Assembly: GCA_002422425.1 (NCBI GenBank)
Contig: DIVG01000029.1
Span: 110,470 to 174,469 of the forward strand
Origin: Akkermansiaceae bacterium UBA6138
GTDB taxonomy: Bacteria > Verrucomicrobiota > Verrucomicrobiia > Verrucomicrobiales > DEV007
Direction of reading: 5' to 3'
DNA length: 64,000 bases
Part shown: in pieces, positions 35,096-47,300 of the stretch
How the letters are laid out: each line of letters opens with the position of its first letter
Position numbering within the stretch: the first letter of the stretch is position 1
Program-made: the position numbers and the translations under genes
The notes under the pieces: model-generated
Told to the model about the DNA's origin: nothing
The model's database searches: none
Seen by the model: the letters and a program-made list of their open reading frames with translations, nothing else

Positions 35096-36286
35096 ATGAG
35101 CAAGCACGTTGAAGTGACCCGCAGGCGTCTGGGTAGCCGCGGCAGAGACTCCCTCGGAGGGGCCTTCGCCGGGTTGATCCTCTTGGCCGTCGCCGTCGTT
35201 ATCCTCTTCTGGAACGAAGGCCGGGCGGTGAAGCGGGCCGAAGATCTCAACGAGGGTGCCGGTTCCGTGGTCTCGGTATCCTCCGACAAGGTGGATCCTG
35301 CGATGGACGGCAAACTCGTTCATCTCAGCGGGGAAACAAAAACTCCCGGGATGCTTAAGGATACTGTTTTCGGCATTGCTGCCACCGCGATCAAACTCAT
35401 CCGCGAGGTCGAAATGTATCAATGGGTCGAGGTCGAAAAGACGGAAGAAAAGACCAGCGTGGGCGGTAGCAGTGAAACGACCACGACTTACACCTATCAG
35501 AGGGAATGGCGAAACAATCTCGTCGATTCCGGTCAATTTAAAATCATCCCGGGGCATGAGAATCCCCGCGAGATGAAATTCCAGTCCAACACTCTCACGG
35601 CCGAGGGAGTGACGATGGGAGCCTTTGAACTTCCCGCTTTCCTTGTTTCGCAGATTGGCGGGTCAACCCCCCTCTCAGTCGAGAGTCTCGACAACGCGTC
35701 CGCTGATATAAAAGCCTCCGCTCGCCTGCACAATGGCGGCGTTTACCTGGGGGCCAATCCCAATTCACCCACCGTGGGAGACCTGCGAGTCTCATTCCTC
35801 TCCGTCCCTACCGGCCCCATCAGTGTGGTGGCCCAACAGGCGGGCAAAAGTTTCGTCAGTCTCCGCACCGCCTCGGGTGGCGAACTCACCCTTCTCGAGA
35901 ATGGCATCGTCAGCGCGGAGGACATGTTCCGCCTCGCGCACAAGCGGAACAACTTCCTCACCTGGGCGATCCGGGTGGGAGGATTTTTTCTGCTCTCAAT
36001 CGGATTTGGCATGCTCCTGCGGCCCATCGCCGTGCTCGCGAGCATCCTCCCTTTCCTTGGTCGCATCGTCGGCACGGGGACAACGATCATCGCTTTTCTC
36101 CTCGCTGGCATTCTCTGGACGACGACCGTCGCAGTGGCCTGGATTTTCTACCGCCCCCTCGTGGGCATCGCGATCCTCGTGATCACGGCTGTGCTCATCG
36201 CGATGGCGGTGAAACGGCTTCGCGTTCCAGCACAGGCAGCGACGGTCGGGGCCCCGCCTCTGGACGAGCCACCTTCCCTTTCCTGA
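35096..36286 (+). CDS. TMEM43/LUMA family membrane protein
   Basis: A 396-residue protein with one N-terminal span (LGGAFAGLILLAVAVVILFWNEGRA), a large beta-rich loop region, and three to four C-terminal spans (IRVGGFFLLSIGFGMLLRPI; TTIIAFLLAGILWTTTVAVAWIF; VGIAILVITAVLIAM). The NEGRAVKRAEDLNEG segment and the CxYxWxE-like VEMYQWVEVEKTEEK stretch are hallmarks of TMEM43 (PF07787), otherwise known in eukaryotic inner nuclear membrane. The bacterial role is unknown. ATG 35096 follows GAGGGC; an upstream in-frame TTG is less likely. Confidence 0.87.
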   Translation: MSKHVEVTRRRLGSRGRDSLGGAFAGLILLAVAVVILFWNEGRAVKRAEDLNEGAGSVVSVSSDKVDPAMDGKLVHLSGETKTPGMLKDTVFGIAATAIKLIREVEMYQWVEVEKTEEKTSVGGSSETTTTYTYQREWRNNLVDSGQFKIIPGHENPREMKFQSNTLTAEGVTMGAFELPAFLVSQIGGSTPLSVESLDNASADIKASARLHNGGVYLGANPNSPTVGDLRVSFLSVPTGPISVVAQQAGKSFVSLRTASGGELTLLENGIVSAEDMFRLAHKRNNFLTWAIRVGGFFLLSIGFGMLLRPIAVLASILPFLGRIVGTGTTIIAFLLAGILWTTTVAVAWIFYRPLVGIAILVITAVLIAMAVKRLRVPAQAATVGAPPLDEPPSLS

Positions 36287-36305
36287 GCAGCTCGCCCGCC
36301 GGTTC

Positions 36306-36866
36306 ATGGATCTGACAACATCACGAAAAAATCACGGTGACAGAGAGCCCGGTGGGGCGCTTACACCGACTGTTCCGCCCGATACGCCCATCAAAAAGGC
36401 TCACATCTCCCGCAACGTTTCCTGGTTTCTCGATGAGTGCATTCGCGTCCCGGGGACGTCATTTCGCTTTGGCCTTGATCCTATCCTCGGTCTCTTTCCC
36501 TACGGGGGCGAGACCGTGGCAACGATCATCGGCACCCTCATTCTGGGAGAAGCCGGAAAAAAGGGACTTCCGGTGAGAACTCTTGTGCGCATGGGAGGCA
36601 ACATGCTGCTTAATGCCGCTCTCGGTGTCGTGCCTGTCGCGGGGGATCTCTTCTCGTTTTGGTTCAAGTCGAACTCCCGGAACCATCGCCTCCTTAAGAC
36701 CTATCTGGAGAGCGAGCACGGAGACGAGGAGGCGGGTGGATGGTGGCCGGTCATGCTCATTCTCATGACCGTCGTCACCGTCTTCGCGCTGAACCTCCTC
36801 TCCTGGATACTGATCACGAGCCTGATTATTAAAGGCCTCAACAGCCTCACGGGTGGGGCGGGCTGA
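36306..36866 (+). CDS. DUF4112 family membrane protein
   Basis: A 186-residue protein with the DUF4112 signature FRFGLDPILGLFPYGGETVATIIG followed by the NAALGVVPVAGDLFSFWFKSNSRN segment, and a C-terminal span (WWPVMLILMTVVTVFALNLLSWILITSLII). The first ~35 residues are polar. Function unknown. It follows the TMEM43-type gene by 19 bases on the same strand, so the two are probably co-transcribed; its stop is 7 bases from the convergent LptG-like gene. Confidence 0.88.
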   Translation: MDLTTSRKNHGDREPGGALTPTVPPDTPIKKAHISRNVSWFLDECIRVPGTSFRFGLDPILGLFPYGGETVATIIGTLILGEAGKKGLPVRTLVRMGGNMLLNAALGVVPVAGDLFSFWFKSNSRNHRLLKTYLESEHGDEEAGGWWPVMLILMTVVTVFALNLLSWILITSLIIKGLNSLTGGAG

Positions 36867-36873
36867 ACCCGCC

Positions 36874-37995
36874 TCATTTCTTCGCTAATTTCAGGAACAT
36901 CGAGATACCGAGGGCAAAAAAAAGAATATTCGGCACCCAGACAAGAAGGTGCGGATAGAGCTCCTCCCGATCCTGCACGATCTTGGCAATCGTCAGCATC
37001 ACGTAGTAGGAGACCGCGATAATCATGCTTAGAATGAATCCGGCAGTGCTCTCTCGCCGCTGCGCGGTGATCCCGAGAGGCACCCCGATGAGGCCGAAGG
37101 TCAGGCATGAAACGGAGAAGGCAAAACGCACGCTCAGCTCGGTCCGGTAAGACGCCCGGATCTCGGAATCGAGCCCGGGATCCTTCGATTTCTGAATAAG
37201 GCTGCGCAGACTGACATTGTCAGGCTGTTCGATAGCCCTTTCGTTACGCGCCTTGAAGTCCTCGATCGATACCCCCGCAGCACCTGAGGCCATGAACACC
37301 GGCTGCGAAGAATCCATGAAGTTCCCTTCATCTCCCTTGACCATCAAATTGACATCACTCATGTCGAGAACAAGCTCGGGATTTTCGGAGTCCAGCTCGA
37401 CCCGAACCCTGGCCTCTCGAGCAACTGCGATCGCCATGGGGACATTGTCTTCCATCCGTATCAACTGCAGCCCCTTGAGAATGCCGTCTTCTTTGCGGGC
37501 AAAGACGAGGTGGTCGGGTAATTCGCTCATCACCTGCTGATTCGGAAACAAAAGCATGGGCTCCCGCTTCATCCGGTTAATGAGCGAATTCTTCATTCCC
37601 TCCATCGCCGTCTTCGCCGCCGGCGTAACCGAAAGATTCACCCAGGCGCAGACGCCGCTGAAAAACAGAGCGACGACCGCGACCGGCAGGCAGATTCGCC
37701 ACATACTCAAACCAGCCATGCGCATGGAGACAAACTCGCTATCAGCTGAGAGACGTCCAAAGGTGAGGAGGATCGCCGTGAGAAACGAAAAGGGAATCGC
37801 AAGGCTCAGCGAGATCGGAATCACAAGGACGATGAATTTCAGAACGAAACCGAGACTGATATCCGGACGTTTGGCAAGCTGGCGGAGGATCTCCTTGAAC
37901 ACATTTCCGAGAACAAGAATAATAATAATAACCGCCACCGCGTAAAGCGCGGAAATAAAGACCTGGCGTGCGATGTAGCGGTCGAGCAACCTCAT
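36874..37995 (-). CDS. LptG/LptF (YjgP/YjgQ) family LPS export permease
   Basis: A 373-residue protein starting MRLLDRYIARQVFISALYAV, the characteristic opening of LptF/LptG. Six membrane segments form two groups of three (around 13-110 and ~275-370) separated by a ~170-residue periplasmic beta-jellyroll region. With LptB it drives transfer of LPS from the inner membrane to the periplasmic bridge. Only one copy is in the window, so whether it is LptF or LptG cannot be fixed. ATG 37995 was taken because the upstream extension is outside the family. Confidence 0.92.
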   Translation of the reverse strand: MRLLDRYIARQVFISALYAVAVIIIILVLGNVFKEILRQLAKRPDISLGFVLKFIVLVIPISLSLAIPFSFLTAILLTFGRLSADSEFVSMRMAGLSMWRICLPVAVVALFFSGVCAWVNLSVTPAAKTAMEGMKNSLINRMKREPMLLFPNQQVMSELPDHLVFARKEDGILKGLQLIRMEDNVPMAIAVAREARVRVELDSENPELVLDMSDVNLMVKGDEGNFMDSSQPVFMASGAAGVSIEDFKARNERAIEQPDNVSLRSLIQKSKDPGLDSEIRASYRTELSVRFAFSVSCLTFGLIGVPLGITAQRRESTAGFILSMIIAVSYYVMLTIAKIVQDREELYPHLLVWVPNILFFALGISMFLKLAKK

Positions 37996-38142
37996 GGAAA
38001 AAAGGGGTCTTCCCGCGAGCGGGTTTCCCGGGGCGGAATCCGGCAATCTTCCCCACACCGCCACTATCAGCAACCCGGAAAAGCCTCCCGGGACAAGCAG
38101 CGATCCTTGACCTTCGTCCCTGATCAGTTAATCTGGAGAAGT

Positions 38143-38230
38143 TCTGACAGGGGAGCGTAACTCTCGCTGAGATTGCCGCACGGCAAGACCCTTCGAACCT
38201 GATGCAGGTAATGCTGCCGCAGGGAGTCGC
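38143..38230 (+). promoter_or_regulatory. TPP (thi-box) riboswitch
   Basis: The THI element is readable by eye: the 5' strand with GGGGAGC, CTGAGAT (38167-38173), ACCCTTCGAACCTGAT with GCAGGTAATGC, and the closing GCAGGGAGTCGCC strand. It binds thiamine pyrophosphate and lies about 160 bases upstream of thiC, so thiC expression should fall when TPP is abundant. Confidence 0.96.
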
Positions 38231-38233
38231 CAA

Positions 38234-40325
<2,092 letters not shown>

Positions 40326-40358
40326 GAAGCGTGACGGAATAACGATCTCCGGAAACGC

Positions 40359-41267
40359 ATGCCCGATCTCCCCTCACCCGCCCGCAAACCGCTCGTCGGC
40401 CTTGCTCTCGGCGGCGGCGCGGCGAGGGGCTGGGCGCACATCGGCGTGATCCGGGCACTGGGGGAGGCGGGAATACGGCCGGATGTAATCTGCGGCACCT
40501 CCATGGGTGCCCTTGTCGGAGCCGCCTGCGCGGCGGGCGAACTCGATGCCTTCGAGGAATGGGCGGTGAATCTCGGCCTGCGTGACGTCATCGCCCACCT
40601 CGATTTCAGTCTCGGAAGCGGCTTTTTCAAAGGCGAAAAGCTGATGGGGTTCTTCAGGGGTAAATTTGTCGACCGCGACATCGAGGAACTTGCCATTCCC
40701 TTTGCCGCCGTCGCCACTTCACTGCACACCGGTGCCGAAGTCTGGCTTCGTCAGGGCTCGACCCTCGATGCGATACGGGCCTCGATCGCAGTCCCGGGGC
40801 TTTTTACTCCGGTAGCGTTCGACGGGGTCATCCTTGTCGACGGCGGATTGGTCAATCCCGTTCCCGTCTCTCTGGCACGGGCGATGGGGGCCGAAATCAT
40901 CATCGCGGTCGATTTGTGCTCGGACCTAGTCGGAAGACGCCCGGCCGCAGCAGTGACGCCGGAACCCGAACCCGGCTTCTACGGAGAATGGATGGCAAAA
41001 TTAGAGGACTACCTCGGTGACCTCATTCCGGCATTGGCACCCGACGCTCCCGCCATGCCCTCGATGCTCGAAGTGCTGAGCTCAAGTCTTTACATCATGC
41101 AGGTCCGAATTGCCCGCAGCCGCCTCGCCGGTGATCCACCCGACCTCGTCGTCACGCCGCGCCTCGGCCATCTCGGCCTGCTCGACTTTCACCGGGCTGA
41201 AGAAGCGATCGCGGAAGGGAGGCACGCTGTTGAGCGGATCGCGCACGCCCTGCCCGGGTTGGTTTAG
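40359..41267 (+). CDS. patatin-like phospholipase (RssA-like)
   Basis: A 302-residue protein with the oxyanion glycine-rich start LALGGGAARGWAHIG, nucleophile elbow GTSMG (Ser48) and DGG dyad Asp161 (ILVDGGLVNPVP). The family hydrolyses acyl esters of phospholipids; short bacterial members like this have no signal peptide and act on the cytoplasmic side of the inner membrane. It begins 33 bases after thiC and may read through from it. Confidence 0.93.
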   Translation: MPDLPSPARKPLVGLALGGGAARGWAHIGVIRALGEAGIRPDVICGTSMGALVGAACAAGELDAFEEWAVNLGLRDVIAHLDFSLGSGFFKGEKLMGFFRGKFVDRDIEELAIPFAAVATSLHTGAEVWLRQGSTLDAIRASIAVPGLFTPVAFDGVILVDGGLVNPVPVSLARAMGAEIIIAVDLCSDLVGRRPAAAVTPEPEPGFYGEWMAKLEDYLGDLIPALAPDAPAMPSMLEVLSSSLYIMQVRIARSRLAGDPPDLVVTPRLGHLGLLDFHRAEEAIAEGRHAVERIAHALPGLV

Positions 41268-41512
41268 CAAATGCCTGCCCTTTGGTGCCTCGGCGGGGCA
41301 CTGCTGTTGAGGCCGTTGCGACGCCGGACCGCCGCAGCGCATTTCAATGGAAGGACCCTGCGGTAAAAATGGAGATTGGTTTCGCTGGCGATCCGGATAC
41401 AGCGGTCGACGACAAGGTAAGGAATAGATATGCCGTCCCCGTGTCCATCCCCTGACTGCGCCTTTCAGAAGGCTTGTCAGCGGGCAAGTTTTCCGTGTAA
41501 TTTCAGAGCTTT

Positions 41513-42415
41513 ATGAATTCCCGCCGTCATTTCCTCACCACTGCCTCCCTTCTCGCTGGAGGAGCCTTCGGGGCAGCGCCCGATCTTCTGGCCCAGCTCA
41601 AACGGGCCGATGTTGATCCCGCTTTTGTCGTGAAAAACGGCCGTATCCGCCAGTCCATCATGGGCTGGTGCTTTAATTCGCACTTCAAGGCGGTCGAACT
41701 CGCGCAACATTGCAAGGACATCGGCCTCGTCGCGATGGAAGGCATCCCGCGCGAAGACTACGCCGCCGTCAAAAAACTCGGTCTTGAGATCTCGCTCGTG
41801 AGCAGCCACGGCTTCGCCAAAGGCCCGTGCAATCCGGAGTTCCGCGACGAAGTCGTGACGAAGCTCAAAGAGAGCATCGATGTCGCCGTCGGCGTCGGGT
41901 GCAAGAGCGTCATCACCTTCACCGGGATGCGCTTCGACGGCATGGACGACGAAAAAGCCGCGACCGACTGCGTCGAGACCTGGAAGTCGGTCCTTTCCCA
42001 TGCTGAAAAAGCGGGAGTCACCCTAGTTCTCGAGCATCTCAACTCCCGTGACGACACTCATCCAATGAAGGGCCATCCCGGCTACTTCGGTGACGACGTT
42101 GATTTTTGCGTGGAGCTGATCCATCGCGTCGGTTCGCCGAACTTCAAACTGCTTTTCGACATCTACCACGTCTCGGTCATGAACGGCGACATCATCCGAC
42201 GCATTCGTCAGTATAAGGATGTCATCGGTCACTACCACACCGCCGGCAATCCCGGACGCGCCGAACTCGACAACACCCAGGAGATCAATTACCCACCTAT
42301 CCTCGAAGCTATCCTCGAGACCGGCTATACCGGCTTCGTCGCACAGGAGTTCATCCCGACCTGGGATGACCCCGTCCTCGCCCTTCGTCAGGCCGCACAG
42401 CTGTGTGATATTTAA
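41513..42415 (+). CDS. Tat-exported hydroxypyruvate isomerase-like TIM-barrel protein
   Basis: A 300-residue protein with a twin-arginine signal (NSRRHFLTTASLLAGGAFG). The body is the xylose-isomerase-like TIM barrel of Hyi and related sugar-phosphate isomerases: MGWCFNSHFKAVELAQHCKDIGL, VMEGIPRED-like AMEGIPRED, LVLEHLNSRDD, LLFDIYHVSVMNGD and AQEFIPTWDD, with the usual metal-ligand Glu, Asp and His positions. Exported versions are common in Verrucomicrobia and Planctomycetes and their true substrates are unknown. The next gene, a Gfo/Idh/MocA protein, is 37 bases downstream. Confidence 0.88.
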   Translation: MNSRRHFLTTASLLAGGAFGAAPDLLAQLKRADVDPAFVVKNGRIRQSIMGWCFNSHFKAVELAQHCKDIGLVAMEGIPREDYAAVKKLGLEISLVSSHGFAKGPCNPEFRDEVVTKLKESIDVAVGVGCKSVITFTGMRFDGMDDEKAATDCVETWKSVLSHAEKAGVTLVLEHLNSRDDTHPMKGHPGYFGDDVDFCVELIHRVGSPNFKLLFDIYHVSVMNGDIIRRIRQYKDVIGHYHTAGNPGRAELDNTQEINYPPILEAILETGYTGFVAQEFIPTWDDPVLALRQAAQLCDI

Positions 42416-42452
42416 CCCGATTCAGCCTACAACCCCAACCGATCAAAGCTCC

Positions 42453-43805
42453 ATGAAGAATCAAACCACCCGCCGCCGTTTCCTCGGCCAAGCCGCCGCC
42501 GCCATCGCCGCCCCGACCCTCCTCCCCTCGTCCGTCTTCGGGCAAAACGCGCCGAGCAAGCGCATCAACATGGGCTTCATCGGCCTCGGCAACCGCGGCA
42601 TTGGCGTGATGGAAGCCTTCCTCAATCACCCCGAAGTCCAGGGACTTGCCGTCTGTGATGTCGACGATCTCCATTTCAAAATGAACGGCGAAAAGCGCAG
42701 CCGCGACTATGGCCGTACCCCCGGCAAGGCCGCCGTGGAGAACGCCTACTCGAAGCGCACCGATTCCGGATCCTGGAAAGGCTGCGCTGCCTACGAGGAT
42801 TTCCGTGAGCTGATCGCCCGAGATGACATCGATGCGGTGATGGTGGCTACTCCTGATCACTGGCACGGCATCATTTGCATGGAAGCCCTCCGCGCCGGCA
42901 AGGACGTCTATTGCGAAAAGCCTGTTACCCACAAGTATGCCGAAGGGCACGCCATCCATCGCGAAGTTGCCAAACAAAAGGCCGTCTTCCAGGTCGGCTC
43001 GCAGCAGCGATCGGAAAAGAATTTCCAGCAGGCCGTTGAGCTTGTTCGCAACGGCCTCATCGGAAAGATCACCCGCGTCGAAGTCGGTCTCCCGACCGGA
43101 CACAATCAGCCCGAAGGTGACGCAAGCGAGAAGACGCCCCCGGCAGACCTCAACTATGACATGTGGTGCGGCCCCGCCGAGATGCTCCCCTACCGCGAAG
43201 CCTGTCACCACTGGTCATGGCGCTGGACGAAAACCTTTGGCGGCGGCCAGCTTATGGACTGGATTGGCCACCACAACGACATCGCCCACTGGGGACTCGG
43301 TATGGACAAGAGCGGCCCGATCTCGGTCGAAGCAAAAGATTGGATCTTCCCTGAGACGAAGCTCTATGACGCGCCCATGAGCTATGATGTCATCTCGACG
43401 TATGAGGGCGGCATCGAAGTGCTGATGTCATCCCGCATCACCATGGGTACGAAGTGGATCGGTGAGAACGGCTGGGTCTATGTCAATCGCGGCAAGATCG
43501 AAGCCTCCAATCCCGCCTGGCTCGAGCCCGGTTTTGTCGCGGGCGAGTGGAAGAGCTACAAAACGCCCGGTCACCAGCGCAACTTCATCGACTGCGTCCT
43601 TTCCCGCGAAGACACCATCGCCAACGCCGAGACCGCCCATCGCTCCATCACTCCCGGACACCTCGCCTTCATTTCCCATGCCCTCGGAGCGGCGGTGCAA
43701 TGGGATCCTGCTGCCGAGACCGTGGTAGGCAACGACGGGGCGCAGAAGCAACTCATGGCCCTCCCCTATCGCGGAGACTGGAAACTCGGAACCCTCGGCG
43801 TCTGA
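42453..43805 (+). CDS. Tat-exported Gfo/Idh/MocA family oxidoreductase
   Basis: A 450-residue protein with a twin-arginine signal (TTRRRFLGQAAAAIAAPTLLP). The N-terminal Rossmann fold has GFIGLGNRG, the CEKPVTHK segment supplies the catalytic-site EKP, and the C-terminal half is the alpha/beta GFO_IDH_MocA_C domain. The family oxidises sugars or deoxysugars with NAD(P) and in PVC bacteria is often exported. It follows the isomerase-like gene, so the two probably act in one sugar pathway. ATG 42453 is chosen because it opens the Tat signal. Confidence 0.93.
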   Translation: MKNQTTRRRFLGQAAAAIAAPTLLPSSVFGQNAPSKRINMGFIGLGNRGIGVMEAFLNHPEVQGLAVCDVDDLHFKMNGEKRSRDYGRTPGKAAVENAYSKRTDSGSWKGCAAYEDFRELIARDDIDAVMVATPDHWHGIICMEALRAGKDVYCEKPVTHKYAEGHAIHREVAKQKAVFQVGSQQRSEKNFQQAVELVRNGLIGKITRVEVGLPTGHNQPEGDASEKTPPADLNYDMWCGPAEMLPYREACHHWSWRWTKTFGGGQLMDWIGHHNDIAHWGLGMDKSGPISVEAKDWIFPETKLYDAPMSYDVISTYEGGIEVLMSSRITMGTKWIGENGWVYVNRGKIEASNPAWLEPGFVAGEWKSYKTPGHQRNFIDCVLSREDTIANAETAHRSITPGHLAFISHALGAAVQWDPAAETVVGNDGAQKQLMALPYRGDWKLGTLGV

Positions 43806-44022
43806 CCCAGAGGGTGAGAATACCTCGCCCGGCGCAGGGGATGCCCGTCAAAGCGTCCCCTGCCGTGTCTTCGGGAAGCGCGGCGGCGGGCCTACCCTGC
43901 CCTTTCATCGTGACGGTGTTGTGGAACAAGGTTCCGCCGCGAGGGAAAGGGCCGGAGGCGGGACCTCTCCCGAAATCCCCGGACGGGGTTGATGGCGTTG
44001 CGTGTCCTGCCGCCCGGTCCCA

Positions 44023-44310
44023 TCAGCTCCCCCCTCCCCGCTCAGGACCCAGCTCGAGTTCCTCAAGCTGCAGATTCTCGCGCAGGCGCGCGAGGTCTTC
44101 CCCGGTTTTTCGGATCTCGGCCTCGGCGTCGATTGTCTGAAGGTGGCCCTTGCGCCAGATAAAATAGCCGGTAGCGATGCCCAGCGTCGTGAAGAAAACG
44201 GCGCAGACCGCCAGATAGAACCCGCCACCCGGATTATTCTGGAGGAAAAACAGATCACCCGGCGGCACGAGTTCCGCGAGCCGGGATTTAATACCAGTCA
44301 GATCAACCAT
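44023..44310 (-). CDS. small single-span membrane protein with coiled-coil tail
   Basis: A 95-residue protein: a polar N-terminus, one membrane span (GGGFYLAVCAVFFTTLGIATGYFIWRK), then a helical charged tail (AEAEIRKTGEDLARLRENLQLEELEL). The FIWR at the membrane exit and the tail match the layout of the small protein at 47575-47814, and the two may be distant paralogues. Last gene of the four-gene OmpA unit, 10 bases after the preceding stop. Confidence 0.72.
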   Translation of the reverse strand: MVDLTGIKSRLAELVPPGDLFFLQNNPGGGFYLAVCAVFFTTLGIATGYFIWRKGHLQTIDAEAEIRKTGEDLARLRENLQLEELELGPERGGGS

Positions 44311-44320
44311 GATCGGGATC

Positions 44321-47300
44321 TCAGTTGACCGTTTCCGCGACGGCGACGGGCGCAACGATCATCTCGACGCGGCGGGCTTTCCCATCAGAGAAACGACGGT
44401 CCTGTCCGGCACCGCGCACCGTGACGAGATTCTGGGAAACCCCCCGTTCGAGCAGCCTTTCCCTTACTGCATCGGCCCGGGCGGCACTGAGGCGCTCATT
44501 ACGGTCCGGATTGCCCTCACTCCCGGCATAGCCGATCACGGTAACTTCGACCTTGCGACCGAAACGCCGGATCACGCGAGCACACAGGTCGATCTTTTCC
44601 AATTCGGTGGAACTGAGGGTCGCGGTGCCTTCGTTAAAGTAGACGGTATGATCGTCGTCGCTCCCGGCGACGGACTTTTTCCCACCGCTCGTCAACGCGG
44701 TGGGTGCGGGCTCGGCATCCTTCCGGGGAGTGTGGTGGGTGGTCTTGTGTAGGAGTTCTTCGAGGGCAATTCCCTCTTCCTCACCTGAAACCTCGGCGGT
44801 GAGGGACCGATGAATCGCGGCGGCGAGACTTACCTCGTCCACGAGCGGTTCCGCTACCTCCTGAGAGGTGAAACTGGTGAAGGGATCGGGTGCGCCGGCC
44901 TGGCGGGCTGCAGACAGCTCGATCCCCACCACGAGCAACTTTTCCTTCAGCAGAGAAATTTCGTTGTCACGTGCGGCACGCTGTAACATGATACCGCTCA
45001 ACTGATCCTGCAGCTCACGGATCGACTCGGAGCGCTGCTCCAGTTTCTCACGCAGAGCCTCAACTTCGGCCAGGCTTTGGCTGCGACCTTCGGTCTCTAC
45101 CTCCAGCCTGGCCAACTGTTCCGCAATCGTCTCGCGGAGAGCCTCAACCTCGGCTGTGATCCGGGATTTCTCTTCTCCCTGCTGTTTAGTAATCAGATCG
45201 CGTTCGTCACCGGCCGCTGCAATGGCGGCTTCAAGCTCGCCAAGCCTCGCTTCGTATTCGGCCTGCATCGCTTCGAGACGGGTCGAAGCCTCCGCCTCAT
45301 CTGCCTCGCGTGTCTTAATTGAAACCCGCAGCCCCTCAAGCTCGGCGAGCAAAGCACTGACTTCCGCCTCTTTCTCCTCAAGACGACTCGAGAGCTGAAT
45401 GGCCCGCTCGTCACTGGAACGGAGAGCCTCCTCCAGACCGACGACGGCAAGTCGGGAGACCTCTTGTTCTTCGCGGGCGGCTTCAAGCTCAGTATTAAGA
45501 CGATTCAGCCTGATGTCGAGATCTTCCGCCCTGCGGGAGCTGTCGCTAAGCTCCTCCGAGATGGCCTCAAGCTGAGCCTCGCGGAGTGTGGCCGCCTCTT
45601 CGAGCTTGCCGATACGCAGGATGGCGTGATCAAGTTCACGAATCGTGTCGTCTTTGTCGCGCGAGACCAAGCTCAGCTCTTCCTGCAACTGGACAAGGGA
45701 ATTCGCCGACTGCTCCAGTTGGGCGGAAAGGGCGGCTACTCTCACCTGCGCCGCATCGACTGCCTCCTCGGCGGAGGCGACCCGCTCGTCACTCGCGGCA
45801 AATTCATCGCGGCGACGGTCCAGCTCGGCCTCGAGCTGCCGCGACCTGGCTTCGTGGTAGCGGGCGTGCTTTGAACTCTCATCCACATCAACGCGGACGG
45901 CGTTCAGCTCGTCATAACGCTCACTAAGAGCCAGTTCAAGATCAACAATACGCCGGCGCTGCTCTTCGACAAAAGCGGTTCGTGCAGTGACTTCGGCATT
46001 GAGCCGGCGCGACTCGTCGTTGAGCGCTTCTAGCTCCCCTTCAGCCTCGGCCAGGGTGTTCTTAAGCTGCCGCACCAGATCACGCTGGGTCCTGAGCTCG
46101 GTGGCAAGATCGTTCACCTCGGTGCTGCGGTCCTCAATGATGGCTTCGAGTTCCTCCATCTGCGCCAGAGCTTTCTGGTAATCTTCCGCGCTGACGGTGT
46201 AGGCAAGGCGTGCATCACTGAGTTCGTGACGTGTCCTTGTGAGCTCATTCTGAAGCGACTCACGCTCAAGATTACGATCGATGAGACGGGCACGGAGGTC
46301 GGCAACCTCCTCCGTGAGAGCGGTGAGCCGATCTTCATTCATACTGCCGTGCTGAAGGAGGCCGGCAAGCTCTTCACGGGCGCTTTCCAGTTGCCCCGCG
46401 AGTTCCTCGTTCCGCGCCTCTACGAGATCGAGCCCGGAAAGACGTTCCTCCAGCGTCGTGATTTCAGCGAGGCGTAAATTAAGGGCACGACGAACGTCAT
46501 ACATCTCGTGATAAGCGTCGTTGAGTTCGGCCTGGAGAGAGACCTTACGGCGCTGCAGCAATTCAAATTCGACAACCTTCCCCTCCGCCGCCTCAAGTGC
46601 ATCGGACTTCACTCTCAGAGCCGTCTCAAGAGCAGTAATCTCCTCCCCCCTTCCCGCGACTACGGCGGAGAGCTCTTCGAGATCGCGCAGCAACCTCGCA
46701 TTCGATTCACCGCTGCTCTCGATGAGAGAGCCGGAGCGACGGCGGATTTCACAGATCTCACGCGCCCGCTGTGGAAGAAGAGCCCTCCACTGGGCTACTT
46801 CGGCCGCCTGCCCCACAGAAGCAGCCTCGGCGGCGGCGAGTTTTGCTTCGAGGGTGGCGATCCGTTGCACCGCCAGCGCGGGTTCCCCGGGTACCTTGCC
46901 GAGGGGATTCCCGATCAGTTTGGCCTCGAGGGCCTCGACCAGGGCGAGCTGCTTTTGATACTCGGCGCGTACATCGTGCAGTTCATCGTGGGTGTCGATG
47001 AGGTCCTGTTCAAGATCGCGGATCCGCGCCTGGAATTCCGAGGCGGCGACAGCCTCCGCTGACTCAACCGGCGCAGCGGCCGCCATCGCCGTAGCGACGG
47101 GGCTTACTACCGGCACCCCTGAGGCCTCATCTCTCCACTGGCGGTATTCCGCCCTTTCTCGATCGAGTTGAGCCTCGAGTTCCCTGATCTTTTCCCTCAG
47201 TCCCTGGTCGGCAACCACTTCAGCCGGAATTTCTTTTCCGGACGAGGTTAAGGTCAGAGTGAGGGTCTCAATGCGCTTCTCCTTCTCAGCGAGACTCCTT

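Noticed and set aside
41268..41512. GTGCC-TCGGCGG-GGCAC stem in the gap after the patatin gene as a terminator
   Set aside because: No T tract follows the stem, and other pairings are as good.
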